Positions 13,510 through 24,270 of a DNA stretch of 64,000 nucleotides are shown piece by piece. The stretch lies in the NCBI RefSeq assembly GCF_002078875.1, contig NC_034421.1:11642448-11706447 (forward strand). The letters are read 5' to 3'. The DNA is from Numida meleagris. Taxonomy: Eukaryota > Chordata > Aves > Galliformes > Numididae. Numbering within the stretch: position 1 is the stretch's first letter; every line of letters starts with the position of its first letter. The notes under the pieces were generated by a model. That model ran no database searches and was not told the DNA's origin. It saw only the letters and a program-made list of their open reading frames with translations. Position numbers and translations under genes: made by a program.

Positions 13510-13535
13510 CTCGCTTAAGCAGCCTGAAAACTCAG
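13510..13535 (+). other. Candidate 26-nt exon with strong splice signals
   Basis: The plus strand has a good 3' splice site: possible branch point 'ctctaac', then the pyrimidine-rich 'agtctttcctttcag'. Twenty-six bases later there is a consensus 5' splice site, CAG followed by gtaagtg (13536 onward). The length is not a multiple of three, and no neighbouring coding exon was identified. It could be a non-coding RNA exon, a cryptic exon or chance. Vertebrate introns and intergenic DNA hold many decoy pairs, so confidence is low. Confidence 0.25.
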
Positions 13536-14879
13536 GTAAGTGAACTTATTGTTCACTTTTTAATATCATTTCTAATTACATTATATTGAAAAATCTTGAA
13601 ATGTTTAAAAGTTTTACATGAAATCATCTTCTCAATTTTCTCTCTACTTTCCCATTGTAACCATGGGAGTGATTTGGTTTCTTTTGTCATTTAATTCCCA
13701 CAGGTGTAAATTTTAGAGAGGAAAAATAAAAGCCCTGCACAAATACTGGCTGATCGAAATAGAAGACTCAAGCTGAAGGCTGGAAGTGCTGGATTTTCTG
13801 TACTAGGGCATTCAAGCACTGATCACAGTTGCCCATCCTTCTTCTTGAGCTGACTGCTCAAGGATGCTAAAGCAAGACACGTGGGGCTCCTCATCTGTCG
13901 TAGGAGTTGGAACCACTTTATTTTAACACATATGAATGTGAATCCTTTTGTTTATTTGTTATTTGCTTATACAATGATTCCCAAACTTCTTTGTGTCAGC
14001 AACTTCTTTCAAGTAAAACAACAACAACAACAAAGCAGGCATAGGAAAGTTATTCTGTTTATGAAAAAATAACACTCTACATTTCCATTTAGAAACGGTG
14101 AATATTGAAAAGTCTCAAGAACTATGTAATATCAAAACTTCAATTTATACATAAATGTTTGCATCTGAAAAGTGGTAATTTCATATATTTGAAACAAGGA
14201 AAAAAAAATCTATCCAGTACTGGAATTAGAGCAGTCAGTGATTTCCAGAAGGTAAAACAAAATGATCTATAGATAGGTTCAGGCGCTTCCACAGCGGTTA
14301 GGAAGTCATCCATTTCCCTTCCTGTAATCGCTCAAAACCACACATAAACAGTGCTTTGTACTCTGAATGCTGAGCTGCTCTGAGACCCGTTATTTCCTTT
14401 CAAAAAAGAAATAAAGAAGTCAAGAAATGCTGTTGAGAAGGGATGAGGTAAAGAAAAAAAAAATTGTTTGGTTGTTTTATTTAGGTAGATGACTGCTGAT
14501 TCCTAATTTCAGCTGCAGGTCGAGTCATTGCTGTTTTCTAAAAACATAACTCTTCCCCTAGTCAACACATTACACTGAGCACACTAAAATTAGTACCCAT
14601 AGGCACCTACAGAAGGTAGCTCTCCAAGGATCTGTTAAGTATATTATTTTTCCCACCATGTCTTTGAGCCTGCATCAAGTCTAATTGATTTCCAGCATGG
14701 GAAACCAGAGGTTCATGACAGGTCAGCATAGGGCCCTTCCTCCTTGTAACTGAGAGACCAGTTTATAAATTGTTTAAATGTTCAAATTTAATATATGTGC
14801 AAGATTCCTCGTTAATCTTCGTAGCTTGCTTTGATTAAAATACAAAGTATAACATTAATTAAAGGTTTATTTTTCTTAA
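13536..14879. other. Unique DNA, no gene seen
   Basis: No identifiable gene or large repeat. A CAA-type microsatellite of about five units sits near 14017-14035, and short A runs lie near 14199-14208 and 14453-14463. Confidence 0.6.
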
Positions 14880-15190
14880 TGCAGACAAGTTGCAGTGTTT
14901 GAGTGCCACTAAGCTTAGTGTTTAATCAGGAAAACTACCGTGGCACTGGCTGACTGGGCTGCCTCAACTGCTGCCTGCTCAACTTTTCCCCATAATTGCA
15001 GGATATACTTTATTGTGACAGGGCCTGAACGGTGGAATTCCAATACGCTATACATCAGGTTCTCCATTATTGGATTAGCTAGATGTGGCATCGTTACCGC
15101 TGCACTTTCATGCCTATCATTGATTGCATCGTTCCTTCTATTTCACAATTAATGCAAGCCAGCTGGATTGATCAATCTTCTGATGAGTTT
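14880..15190. other. Complex unique block, possible conserved non-coding element
   Basis: About 300 bases free of simple sequence, with balanced composition, several CpGs and homeodomain-like 'attaat' motifs (14855-14862, 15146-15151). A 70-codon open frame (14940-15152) has no domain. The texture resembles vertebrate conserved non-coding elements, but conservation cannot be judged from one genome. This is an inference only. Confidence 0.2.
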
Positions 15191-15805
15191 GGGCCACAGT
15201 CAATACATTCTTATGGCTCTGTGCTACTGATCTGTATGTTTTATAGCTGTGCCTAAGGATTTGTCATTCTGGCTAGAGATTTTCTGGTTTCTTAGATGCT
15301 TCTGCTCCCACCCTGCTGCCTAAGTCACAAAGTGTTTATGAATTACTCATGTAACAAGAAAAGAGGAGAGAGCAAGAGAGTCACTAAATTCATCACTGGA
15401 AAGAATGCTTTTTGAAATGACACTGTTGATGGGCTCAGCACCGACTGCTCTGGCAGCTGAATGCTGCACTTTAAAACACTGATCTTCCAAAGGAAATGCA
15501 GTGGTTTCACAAGACCACAGCTATTTTCATTCCTTGTTCAGGCATGCTAGCATGTTCATGAGATTTGGAAACATGTTACTAACATAATTTTTAAGAGTTT
15601 GCTAACACTGCAATACTCATTTTCAAAAAGTTACTCTTCATCCAAAGTGTAGAAAAATTTGCAGGAAAGTCTCTCCCCAAAATGGGAGGGAGAATGAAAT
15701 GTTGGGATGCTGGGAGAAATAGCGAGTCACAATATTTGACTGATGCCTCTCTGCTGTTACGCAGTGTCACAAGTGTGATCATCCATACTTGAAGATTTGC
15801 TGTAC
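15191..15805. other. Unique DNA, no gene seen
   Basis: No recognisable gene, repeat or regulatory site. A minus-strand open frame (15591-15851) runs into the adjacent CR1 and shows no domain. Confidence 0.6.
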
Positions 15806-15921
15806 AGACAATCATAGAATCACTAAGGCTGGAAAAGACCTCCAAGATCATCTAGTCAAACCATCAACCTGTCCACACCGTGCCCACTAAACCGTGCCCA
15901 CTAAACCATGCCCCTAAGTGA
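15806..15921 (-). mobile_element. CR1 LINE 3' fragment, very short
   Basis: The plus strand starts with 'atcatagaatcactaaggct', then 'ggaaaagacctccaagatca' and 'tctagtcaaacc', the complement of the avian CR1 3' end. Only about 115 bases remain, so it is heavily 5'-truncated. Inside it, 'gtgcccactaaacc' is present twice in tandem (about 15879-15906), a small slippage duplication. Confidence 0.9.
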
Positions 15922-18900
15922 AATAAAACTGAGTTACCAAATTTTCTAATAAAATATGGTCTGTTTATGAAAGTAATTTTTTTTTTTTTAAAAAAAAGAA
16001 ATGTATTTTCTCTGGACACTACAAGATCTACCTGTATCAATGCTTGTATATTTATTTAATGCCCAGCAAAAAAATAATTCGTTACTGAAAAACAAACAAA
16101 ATTAAAAAGAATAAGAAATTGAAAGACCTTGCATGAAAATGCAGCTACTGGTACACTAGCATTAGCATCTACATCCTAGCCTGATACACATTATGAGAAG
16201 CATCACTGTACCAAATTTAAATAAGAAAATGAATGAACTAAACTTGGACAAAGAGTAAAGAATTCTAATCAATATATTCAGACTAGAGTTTGGACTTTCT
16301 GGACTAATTTGCACATTACACAGAGAATGCCCTCATTAAACCAAGACTAATTGCTTTTTTTCAACACTCTGTCTCATCCAGTTGCCAATGCCAGTAAAGT
16401 GACAACTGCAAGGTACTGGCAATAACAATTTCACTGATTTTGTGACAGTTATACCAGATTTTACATTTTTTTTCTTTGAGAAATCTCAATTTAGAGATAA
16501 AAAGAACTGATAACTAAACCAGTTCAATTTCTTCCAGTTAGAAAAGCAAAATAACCCCTGAAAGAAGTTTCTGGTAAGCCATGAAATTACCTATGGTAAA
16601 AAGAGAAAGAAACACACTACATGACTTGACAGTTGTAAATGTTATGTTAAATATAAAATGTATTTCATTCATAGCATGCAATGTTTCCTTAAATACTCTG
16701 GCTTCAAGAAGAGCAAGCATTTGAGATTATCCAAACATAATTCAGTTTCACTGAAAGTGCTCTTACCTGAACAATGCTTCTTGCATAATTTGGAATACAA
16801 AGGATAGAGCTTGTGCCTTAAACTTGGGCAATATAACATTGCACCGTTATACAGTTACCAAAAATATTTTTTAAATTGACACAGAATTATTGGTGTTTTG
16901 ACATTGGTGCCAATAACACAAAGATCCCGGCTAGCAGTTACAGTTTTTCTCCTTTAAGAGTAATGCGAATTGAGAAACAGGCTCAGTAATTTCGTCTATT
17001 TAAGTTTCAAATTAGTTCATGAATCTCTATTTAGGCTACCTACGTATATGGCCTGGTTTTCAGAAATGCAGAGCACAGCAAAACTTAGCACGACAGTGTA
17101 CCTGAATGTTCTCACATCTTTGAAAAAATTCAGGCCATTATATTTAGATGCCTAATTACGGGTGCTAGATTTGAATGAATTCGAAATTTTTGCCTAGATG
17201 AGCACATATTGCACCACAGTTTTTCTGAGGTTGCTTCAAGACATACTAAGTTATGGTAGATAGCTTACATTCAGATAAAAGTGAAAAAATACATAATTAT
17301 ACATATATTCCAATTCTATTTTTATTGGGGTTTTAAAGAGAATGAAGCATGGGTAACTGTAAACAAATTAACAGTCTAATTAATCCTATTGCAAAAAGAT
17401 TTACAGTAAGCATAGAAATTGGTGCTACTTTTCAGTTTCAGGAAATTGGGAAATAAAGACAAATATTCCTAAAAACCAAGTAATGATGATGGTGTGTTTG
17501 TAAAGAATTTTTCATCTCAGATTCCTTTGTTTTCATTTACATGACATAATACTCCACAGGAAATTGGAATGAATCCCAAGTTTTACAACTGTAAGATTAA
17601 AAATGAAATTTTTAATGTAAATTCAAAGTTCAATCTTGGGTGAAAATATCTTGCTATTAAAAGAATGGCTACCATTTGCTGTCACTGCACTTTCTCTAAT
17701 TTCCTTATCCTTTCTTTTCTTCACACGTTTAGGAGGGAATCCGCCACTTGCCTTATTCTATATATTCACCAAATGACATAGCTGATGCTGGGCAGAATTC
17801 CATGCTGAGCTGTGATGTGGCTGATGTTGCTCCTTGAATGCAATAGGAGCACAAGGGCTAGAGACGCTAGAGCATCTCCTGGCTTTCTTAACTAATTTCA
17901 TTTTAAAGAAACAATGTGCTACATACATGTATTGGTACTGTGCAGATCTCTGCACATATGCTTGCACAGAACAGCAAAACTTATTAGAAAGCTCAGCGAG
18001 TACAAGAGGCCAAACTGTTTTAATAGTCTAAACGTGAAAGTAACTGCTTTCGTGTGGGTCTTTAAAACAGAATAACTTTGAATGCTGATGTCTCTATTTT
18101 TATCACATATTGCTCTGTATGTTTATGGCAGGAAAAAATATTTTGTATTTTTTTTTTAATATTTTAATGTGATTGAACATTTAACAACACTGCAGTATAT
18201 GAGAGAACAGTTGAACAGTGTAGCGCATCATGAATTTAGATGGATGTGATTTCAGCAGTTTCCATGAAAAGTTAGCCAAACAAATTCTCTCCTCCATTAC
18301 TGAATTTGTAGACAAAACTAGCAACAAAAACTTCCTATAGATGTAATTTCTATTTTGTCCGTTACAGTAGAACAAATGAAGAATACGTTTGCTTCCTAAT
18401 TGTCGAAGGAAATTATAGGAAAAGAGTACTGAAGGCAGAAGAATTTACATTACATATAAAAGAAATATAAAAGAAATAACCCCCGAGGCCTACTCTGTTC
18501 TTTTTTTCTTAATGTCCTTGCACAGACAAAATGCATTGTCAGAATACAGACACGTGCAGCTTCAGATAGCATGATACATATCTCACCTTCTGTTCCTACC
18601 CTCAAAATATATGTTTATCACTTTTTCAAAGGACATGACTTACATGTAATTTATGAGGTGATACACATAAATGCTTCAAGCACTGGAAAACGCAGCTTTC
18701 AAATAATACAGAGAAACTTATGTCTCTTAGGACTTTAAAGGCATCGCCAAGTTCTCTTTTGCAGAGGTATAGTATAAATACTATAAAGTGCAGTAGAAAG
18801 CATTAAGTAATCTATACTTCCTTCTGAATTATAGATGTAATCAAAATGAGCAAACACACAACATCACTCTTCACTATCCTTGCCTTCCTAGAGAATTTAA

Positions 18901-18975
18901 GGTGAATCTTCAGTTTTTGTTCCTTGTCTTATATGCAGTCTCCACTGTTTACCTAAGAGCTTCTGAGTTTCATAA
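15922..18975. other. Unique AT-rich DNA, no gene seen
   Basis: No gene or interspersed repeat recognised. A T-run changes into an A-run at about 15979-15998 and could form a hairpin. A T-run lies near 18149-18158. On the minus strand near 16768 there is a donor-like CAG|gtaagagc with no convincing partner acceptor. Confidence 0.6.
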
Positions 18976-19081
18976 CATAGAATAAAATGCCATAAAAAAA
19001 GGTATAAAGCTGGGGGGTCTCTCTCAAAAACAGTATAAAATGTCATAAAACAACATATAAACGTGGGTGTTTCTCTCAAAA
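18976..19081. repeat. Imperfect ~55-bp tandem duplication
   Basis: Two adjacent units, about 18976-19029 and 19030-19081, share 'ataaaatg.cataaaa', then 'tataaa.', and end in 'tctctcaaaa'. The period is about 55 bases, with scattered substitutions and a small length difference. On the minus strand both copies keep an open frame (18897-19079), so the peptide is internally repeated (FMTFYTVF versus LWHFILCY). No function is implied. Confidence 0.75.
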
Positions 19082-19299
19082 GGCGTTGTTTCCACCAACA
19101 GTAGCACCATGAACACCGTTTTTTATTACAGCCTGAACTTATACTTCATTGCTTATGTTTTAACATAATTTTTAATATTTACTTAACATCTTTCTAAAGA
19201 CAGCGCCAGTGTCATTAAATCAGAAAATGGAAGTCTGCTACAGAAGCCATAATCATTACAGCTTAACCTAAAACTGCTAATGTAGGCTTTTCTTCTAAT
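19082..19299. other. Unique DNA, no gene seen
   Basis: Short unique AT-rich interval; nothing recognised. Confidence 0.6.
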
Positions 19300-19860
19300 T
19301 TTGCAGAGAGAAATGTAGTTTCTTGTGGCTCACTGATCCTGACAATACCCTCGGACCAACTCCCATGATTCCCTCATCATGGGCAGATATCATTTCAACA
19401 GATGTCAAGAACAGCTAAGTGCACTTAGGCCTATTTGTTAAATTCCTAGGGGGAGGAAGATTGGTGAAATTCATCCTGTAATTAAACCGCATATTTCTTT
19501 CAAGCTGCCTCTTCCCTCTTCTCTTCATAATCTCTCTGCCTCGCATCAAATCATTTAGGCACTTATTGGCTACAATCAATACAATATGAGATACATTAAT
19601 TTAGTCCCTAGGAGATTTGCTGGGAATAGGCGGTATTGCTCCGCAAGCATTCTGAAATGTTCATGCAAGCATGCTATCAACTGCAGCGGTATAGCACTTA
19701 TAGTCAGCATAGGCAGATTTATGACAGCTCCATACTGTGTGCCCACAGGTCTGGTCTGCAGCCAAACATACATAAATTGGATTGAATCGAGAAACGCTAA
19801 ATATATTACCTAATGCACACAAATGCTAAATAGTGCAAATCACTGCAAAGAGTCAGAACG
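19300..19860. other. Complex unique block, possible conserved non-coding element
   Basis: The sequence is non-repetitive and information-rich, with a 'taattaaa' homeodomain-like motif (about 19482-19489) and several CpGs in a surrounding desert (19629-19645, 19684-19690). Opposite-strand open frames of 65-75 codons at 19576-19813 mirror each other, which fits chance better than coding. It could be a distal enhancer. Conservation was not tested. Confidence 0.2.
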
Positions 19861-21046
19861 GGTGAACAGAATCTCAAACAAAAGCTCAAGCTTTCGACAT
19901 GCTCCAATAGCCTCTCATTTACAGATATGAATTTCAAAGTAACCTCTTTCACCTATGTTGTCTTTTAACCTGCATGCCCTCTTTCTATTGCATTGTTCTG
20001 ATTTGTTTTTGTCTTCACAGAAGCAAGACAGGATGGATCTATCAATTTTTTTTTTGGTAGAAAGAGAAAATAAAAGTAATTCTGAAACAAAGCTACATTT
20101 CCTTTTTTTAAGGACATACTATTGCAATTTTGTTTAAAAGCAAATATACAAACCAACTCCCTAACTCATAAATGTGAAATTGAAGACCCAGAAATGTCAA
20201 TAAGAGTATTAAATGTTTCTTAAATCCTTAGGATGCAATGTGTTGGGAAGCTATTAATATGTACATCATGCAATATGTCACTTGAAATCAAAATTATATT
20301 TGTAACAGTAATGATAACTAAAATCTGCACACACACACATTAAGATAGATTACTAATGAGATAGACTAGAAAATAAGAAAAAAATAAAATATCCAAAACT
20401 TAATTGGGTTATTTTGCTGGGACTGCAAAACCACAATCTATCAATCAAAGAAAATTATGTATGCAATTATATGTATTTAATTTATAAATTAGAATCCCAA
20501 TCAGGAAGCCTTTTTCTTCACTTTTAAAATGAGTATCATTTAAAGTTTTTCTCACTGACAAATTCTAATTCAGATTATGTTTTACCGCCTGTTTAAGCTT
20601 GTTTCTTCTGGGAGCATAATGAAAACTTCATGCTGTGGTTACTACTCCTTCTGTTTGACCTTTTGTTTATTATTAACATTCTCTCACTCTAAGAGGAGTG
20701 AATCACACTTTGCCAATGGAAATGGTCCAAGAAAGTCTTTGTATATACAAAGTATTGCAAAAACGCATATTTAAAAAAACCAAACACCCTCAGTTTTATC
20801 CAAACACTTTATAGCTAACCACTTGGATACACACCCGCAATTCCTACTGATCTTACTATCATCTGTTTCAAAATATGTCAGAGAACATAAATGCTTTCAG
20901 AAATAAAAACTAAAGTAGACAGGATAAATACAGAGTTCGGTGCCTCAGAGACTTACCTACATGTTCTGTGAGGCCTTATCGGTCTGAATATTGTTCACAG
21001 GGTTGCATTCTCTTCCACTGTTTCTCATTTCCAATTGTTTCCACAG
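19861..21046. other. Unique AT-rich DNA with one strong acceptor-like site
   Basis: No gene recognised. At 20020 a pyrimidine-rich tract ends in 'tttgtcttcacag', a good plus-strand 3' splice site, but no clear donor follows. There is an ACACAC run near 20330-20338. Near 20956 the minus strand has a donor-like TAG|gtaagtct. Confidence 0.55.
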
Positions 21047-21117
21047 CATTTTACAACAAAGCACTTCTTGCTTTTCATGCTGTGGTTGGCACGTTGTGGA
21101 ATTTTGCATCTCCTCAT
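21047..21117 (+). other. Candidate 71-nt exon with splice signals
   Basis: On the plus strand the acceptor tract 'tttccaattgtttccacag' ends at 21046 and a donor-like CAT|gtaagcc begins at 21118. The 71 bases between are open in all three frames, so frame gives no evidence of coding. It lies directly upstream of a CR1 insertion. It could belong to a non-coding transcript or be a decoy. Confidence 0.2.
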
Positions 21118-21129
21118 GTAAGCCAAAAT

Positions 21130-21668
21130 GTGGGTGCCCTGGCAGTCCAAAGGGCCAACCGTCCCCTGGGTGCCCTAGCACTGCCACCAGCTGCAGGAAG
21201 GGATCGCCTCACCTCGAGCACTGGGTGCAGCTTGGGCACCACAGTATAAGGCCATAAAACTACAAGAGAGCACCCCAAGGAGGGCTACAGAGACAGTGAA
21301 GGGTCTGGAGGGCAAGGCACATGGGGGGCTGGTGAGGTCCCTGGGTTTGTTCAGCCCAGAGCAGAGGGAGCTGAGGGGAGGCCTCATGGCAGCTACAGCT
21401 CCTCACAGGGAGCGGAGGGCAGTGCTGAGCCCTGCTCTCTGGAGACAGAGACAGCCCAAGGGAACAGCATGGAGCTGTTAGGGGAAGGTTAGGGAAAGTT
21501 TCTGCACCAGAGGGCAGTGGGCACAGAACAGGCTGCCCAGGGCAGTGGGAACAGCTCCACATTGCTGGAACTCATGGAGACATAGGGTTTGAATTTTGGG
21601 AAGTGCTGCGTGGAGCTGCGAGTTGGACTCGACGATCCCTGTGGGTCCCTTCCAACTCAGAAGATTCT
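21130..21668 (+). mobile_element. CR1 LINE, ORF2 tail plus 3' UTR
   Basis: This is a 5'-truncated CR1 in forward orientation. It holds the degraded C-terminal part of the ORF2 reverse transcriptase, visible as frame-shifted pieces such as 'VRSLGLFSPEQRELRGGL' (about 21330-21385). The CR1 3' UTR follows, ending 'gagttggactcgacgatccc' and 'ccttccaactcag'. Frame breaks make it non-functional. The GC content is much higher than in the flanks. Positions 21505-21520 resemble a CTCF core site. Confidence 0.92.
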
Positions 21669-21923
21669 TTCTCAGCTTCATCAGTAGAATACATTGTGGA
21701 AGCATAACTTTGGAGAGAACTCCACAGAATTATCTTAAGTGAAGTTATTACATGAATATCTGTTATTCTAGGACAGTAGGAACAAGTACTACATACATAA
21801 AATAATTACAAGCTGTCTTTTAAAGTTACAGCACAGAATTTTGCAGTGTTTTATGCATATTCTTTATTTTCCATGTAACGGGGAAGTTCCCCACCTCATG
21901 TCAACTCCCGCTATGAATTTCAG
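21669..21923. other. Unique DNA between CR1 and exon candidate
   Basis: Nothing recognised. The CR1 terminal repeat is degraded at the left edge. Confidence 0.6.
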
Positions 21924-22035
21924 GGCTGGAATAACCTGTGAGCTTGGAACGCTACTGCTGTTACACAGGCAGCTCATTCCTGTGCCTGAGGTCCAGCAGA
22001 CAGCACTACAGAAAAGTGAAGAAACACTACAGCAG
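21924..22035 (+). other. Candidate 112-nt exon, weak acceptor
   Basis: On the plus strand 'atgaatttcag' precedes 21924 and CAGCAG|gtaatttt follows 22035. The interval is open in the frame that includes PVPEVQQTALQKSEETLQQ and is GC-richer than its flanks. The acceptor has a weak pyrimidine tract, and the peptide matches no family I know. Low confidence. Confidence 0.18.
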
Positions 22036-23779
22036 GTAATTTTTATGGCATACCACTATGTCTTTTCAACTGCAAAAAAAAAAAATAAAAAAACCCCCAA
22101 AAAAACCAACAGCTCATAATTTTTTTGATGCAATGACGCCAGTAAGCTCTTAAAAAACAAATTTCAATTATTTTAAGTGATTTGCATTCCTTTAAAACAT
22201 TGCTTAGCTCTGACTAAAGCTCCTTTCCACTTTAAATTGATAACATCAATTACAGTTTCAGTACAAAAACTGGAAAAAACATATCCATTCATTTTGTAAC
22301 CAGTAATCCTTCAAGTTTACAACGTTAACACCAGTGGAGTCTCATCTTTCTAATAGGAGAAGGAAGTCTGAAGCATTGCTATTTACAGTGGTGACTACTT
22401 CACTAATTTAAAGCTATTTCCAGGAAATGCATTTTGGACTTTGTTACCATTTCCTCTTTAGGAAATGCTACCCAGGTGATATTTATCTTTAAACTGGACA
22501 ACTTCATAAAGTTGTACAGTTCGGCACCTTCTTGATTTGCCTTCTGTCTGAAATTTCTCAAAGAAGAACCTGCAAAGGTGTAGCTGTCATGAATATGACT
22601 TGCACAGACTACATTTATATATAAAAAACCTTTGCATTTTCTTAGAAATGTGGAGGAAAGAAAAAAAACTCTCACCTAAAAAAAACAACACAAAAACAAC
22701 AAACCAAGAATAAAACAAAGAAATAAAAGCAACAATAAACCCAAATCAAGAACAAAAAAAAAACCCACCACGAAAAAAAAGGAATACAATGCATATCTTC
22801 ACCATGGAAACATGATGCATTAACTTCATGCCCCTAAGATCTACAATTAAGCACCGCAGAAATTAGAAAATTAATATAAAAATGTCGTCCTCCAGCAAAT
22901 ACAACTCAAAATATTTTCAAACTCTCCCTAGAGAGAGAGTACAATTTGGAATTGCTTACTTTTTTTTTTTTTTTTTTAAGTAGAAGTAAGCTTTTCTGTT
23001 TATTTAAAAGTTTGCAGAAACTGCTGACTTAGCACTAGAAACAGATAATTAGACCAAACGCATTTTTGTAGTACTTCTCTCAGTATACCTAATTGTTGTC
23101 TACCTTTTTTGCATTTCACTTCTAGATGCCATTAAGCTTTGCAAGTAGGAGAAAAAAAAGAAAAAAAACAACGAAAAATCTCCACTGGATACACCTGCCT
23201 AATGACTATAATTAGGCTACTACAAATTCATTTGTCTGTTACTGCAGGCTGGTTAGGTAAATGACTAAGGCAGATAGCTTTAGATCAAAAATAATTAGTC
23301 TGGGTTTTCTTAATATTAGGACAACAGCTTCATTCCATCTAACTATTTTTTTTTTTCCTCCTCCTCTCTCCAGGTAGTCATTTCATAATTAATCGAGTAG
23401 AGCAACCTTCCACTTAAAGACAACTTCTGCCTTAACATTTCTTCCCTTTTACTGTTCCTAGTTTTAGATTTTCTGATTTTCCTTCATGGGAAGGAGGAAT
23501 GGCTATTTCCTGAATGTTGTTTGTGATTTTAAAACTTCTAGGGTACATTTTTGTATTTAATATTCTGTGATGAATTTCTTTTCCATCGAATTCTCAAGCC
23601 TTCCTTTGGATACAAACAAGTGTTCTGTGTTTGCAATACCCTATTGCAAGAAAGTCTAAACTGTATATATGTACACATACATACTGAAGGAAGTACAGCA
23701 TTGTTCATTTTGAAGCTGACACCTGCTAGCATCATTTGATGTCCCGTATTATCAACGGAAGGACCAATCAGCAATAAAT
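22036..23779. other. Unique DNA with A- and T-rich simple tracts
   Basis: No gene. Simple tracts include an A/C-rich run at about 22071-22112, an A-rich (AAC/AAAC) stretch at 22677-22780, and T18 at 22960-22977. The T18 is flanked by the 8-base inverted repeat GCTTACTT / AAGTAAGC. A T-rich tract near 23347-23358 ends in the acceptor-like 'cctcctcctctctccag' at 23374; the next bases quickly meet stops. Confidence 0.65.
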
Positions 23780-24270
23780 TCTTGCCAACTTTTCCTCATG
23801 GTTTTAAAGATCTTTATCACGTTTCCCATCGCTTGTTTATTTTCAGGCTGTTTCCGCTTCTACTCAGCTCATATCCATCATTTTATACATGGTTTGGTTT
23901 GCCTTTTTCTAGTGCTCTAACTTAAATTTATTCACATGGAATTCCATTAGTTTCTTGGTCTCATAAGGCTCTACTGCAATTTTTTAGTGGACCTTATCTA
24001 TTCTGAACAACTTGCTATCATTGGGAAACTTTGTCATTAATGACCTATCTGTCAATGAATATGGTGAACTGCATGAGCACGAATGAATAATCTTACTCCA
24101 TTGTGAGAACCAACCATGATTTAACCATTATTTTTGTCTGTGCAAGGACTTTCTACTCCAACCCAAGGCTGTATAGTTTCTTTAAGAATCTTTCATGACA
24201 GAATTCATTAAAAGGTTTTGGGAAATCCAGGTAAACTAACTATATCAACATGGATCTTTTTATTTTAATA
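23780..24270 (-). mobile_element. Ancient CR1-like LINE fragment
   Basis: The plus strand reads as the diverged complement of an amniote CR1 ORF2/3' region of the kind common in turtles and crocodilians. In order it carries a stretch corresponding to 'gcaaactttg' (about 24020-24035), a 'tcaatgaatatggtgaac' segment (24053-24070), 'gtgagaaccaaccatgattt' (24103-24122), and a 'ggttttgggaaatccaggta' segment (24215-24234) followed by 'ctatatcaacatggatc'. Order and spacing fit one element, but it is too diverged to place in a subfamily. Recognised from memory. Confidence 0.6.

Noticed and set aside
20957..21257. Overlapping frames on both strands as coding
   Set aside because: They run into the CR1 element, and all three plus frames are open in part, so openness carries no information.
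23345..23374. T-rich acceptor at 23374 as an exon start
   Set aside because: Good pyrimidine tract, but stops follow at once and no donor is in reach; likely a simple T-rich tract.
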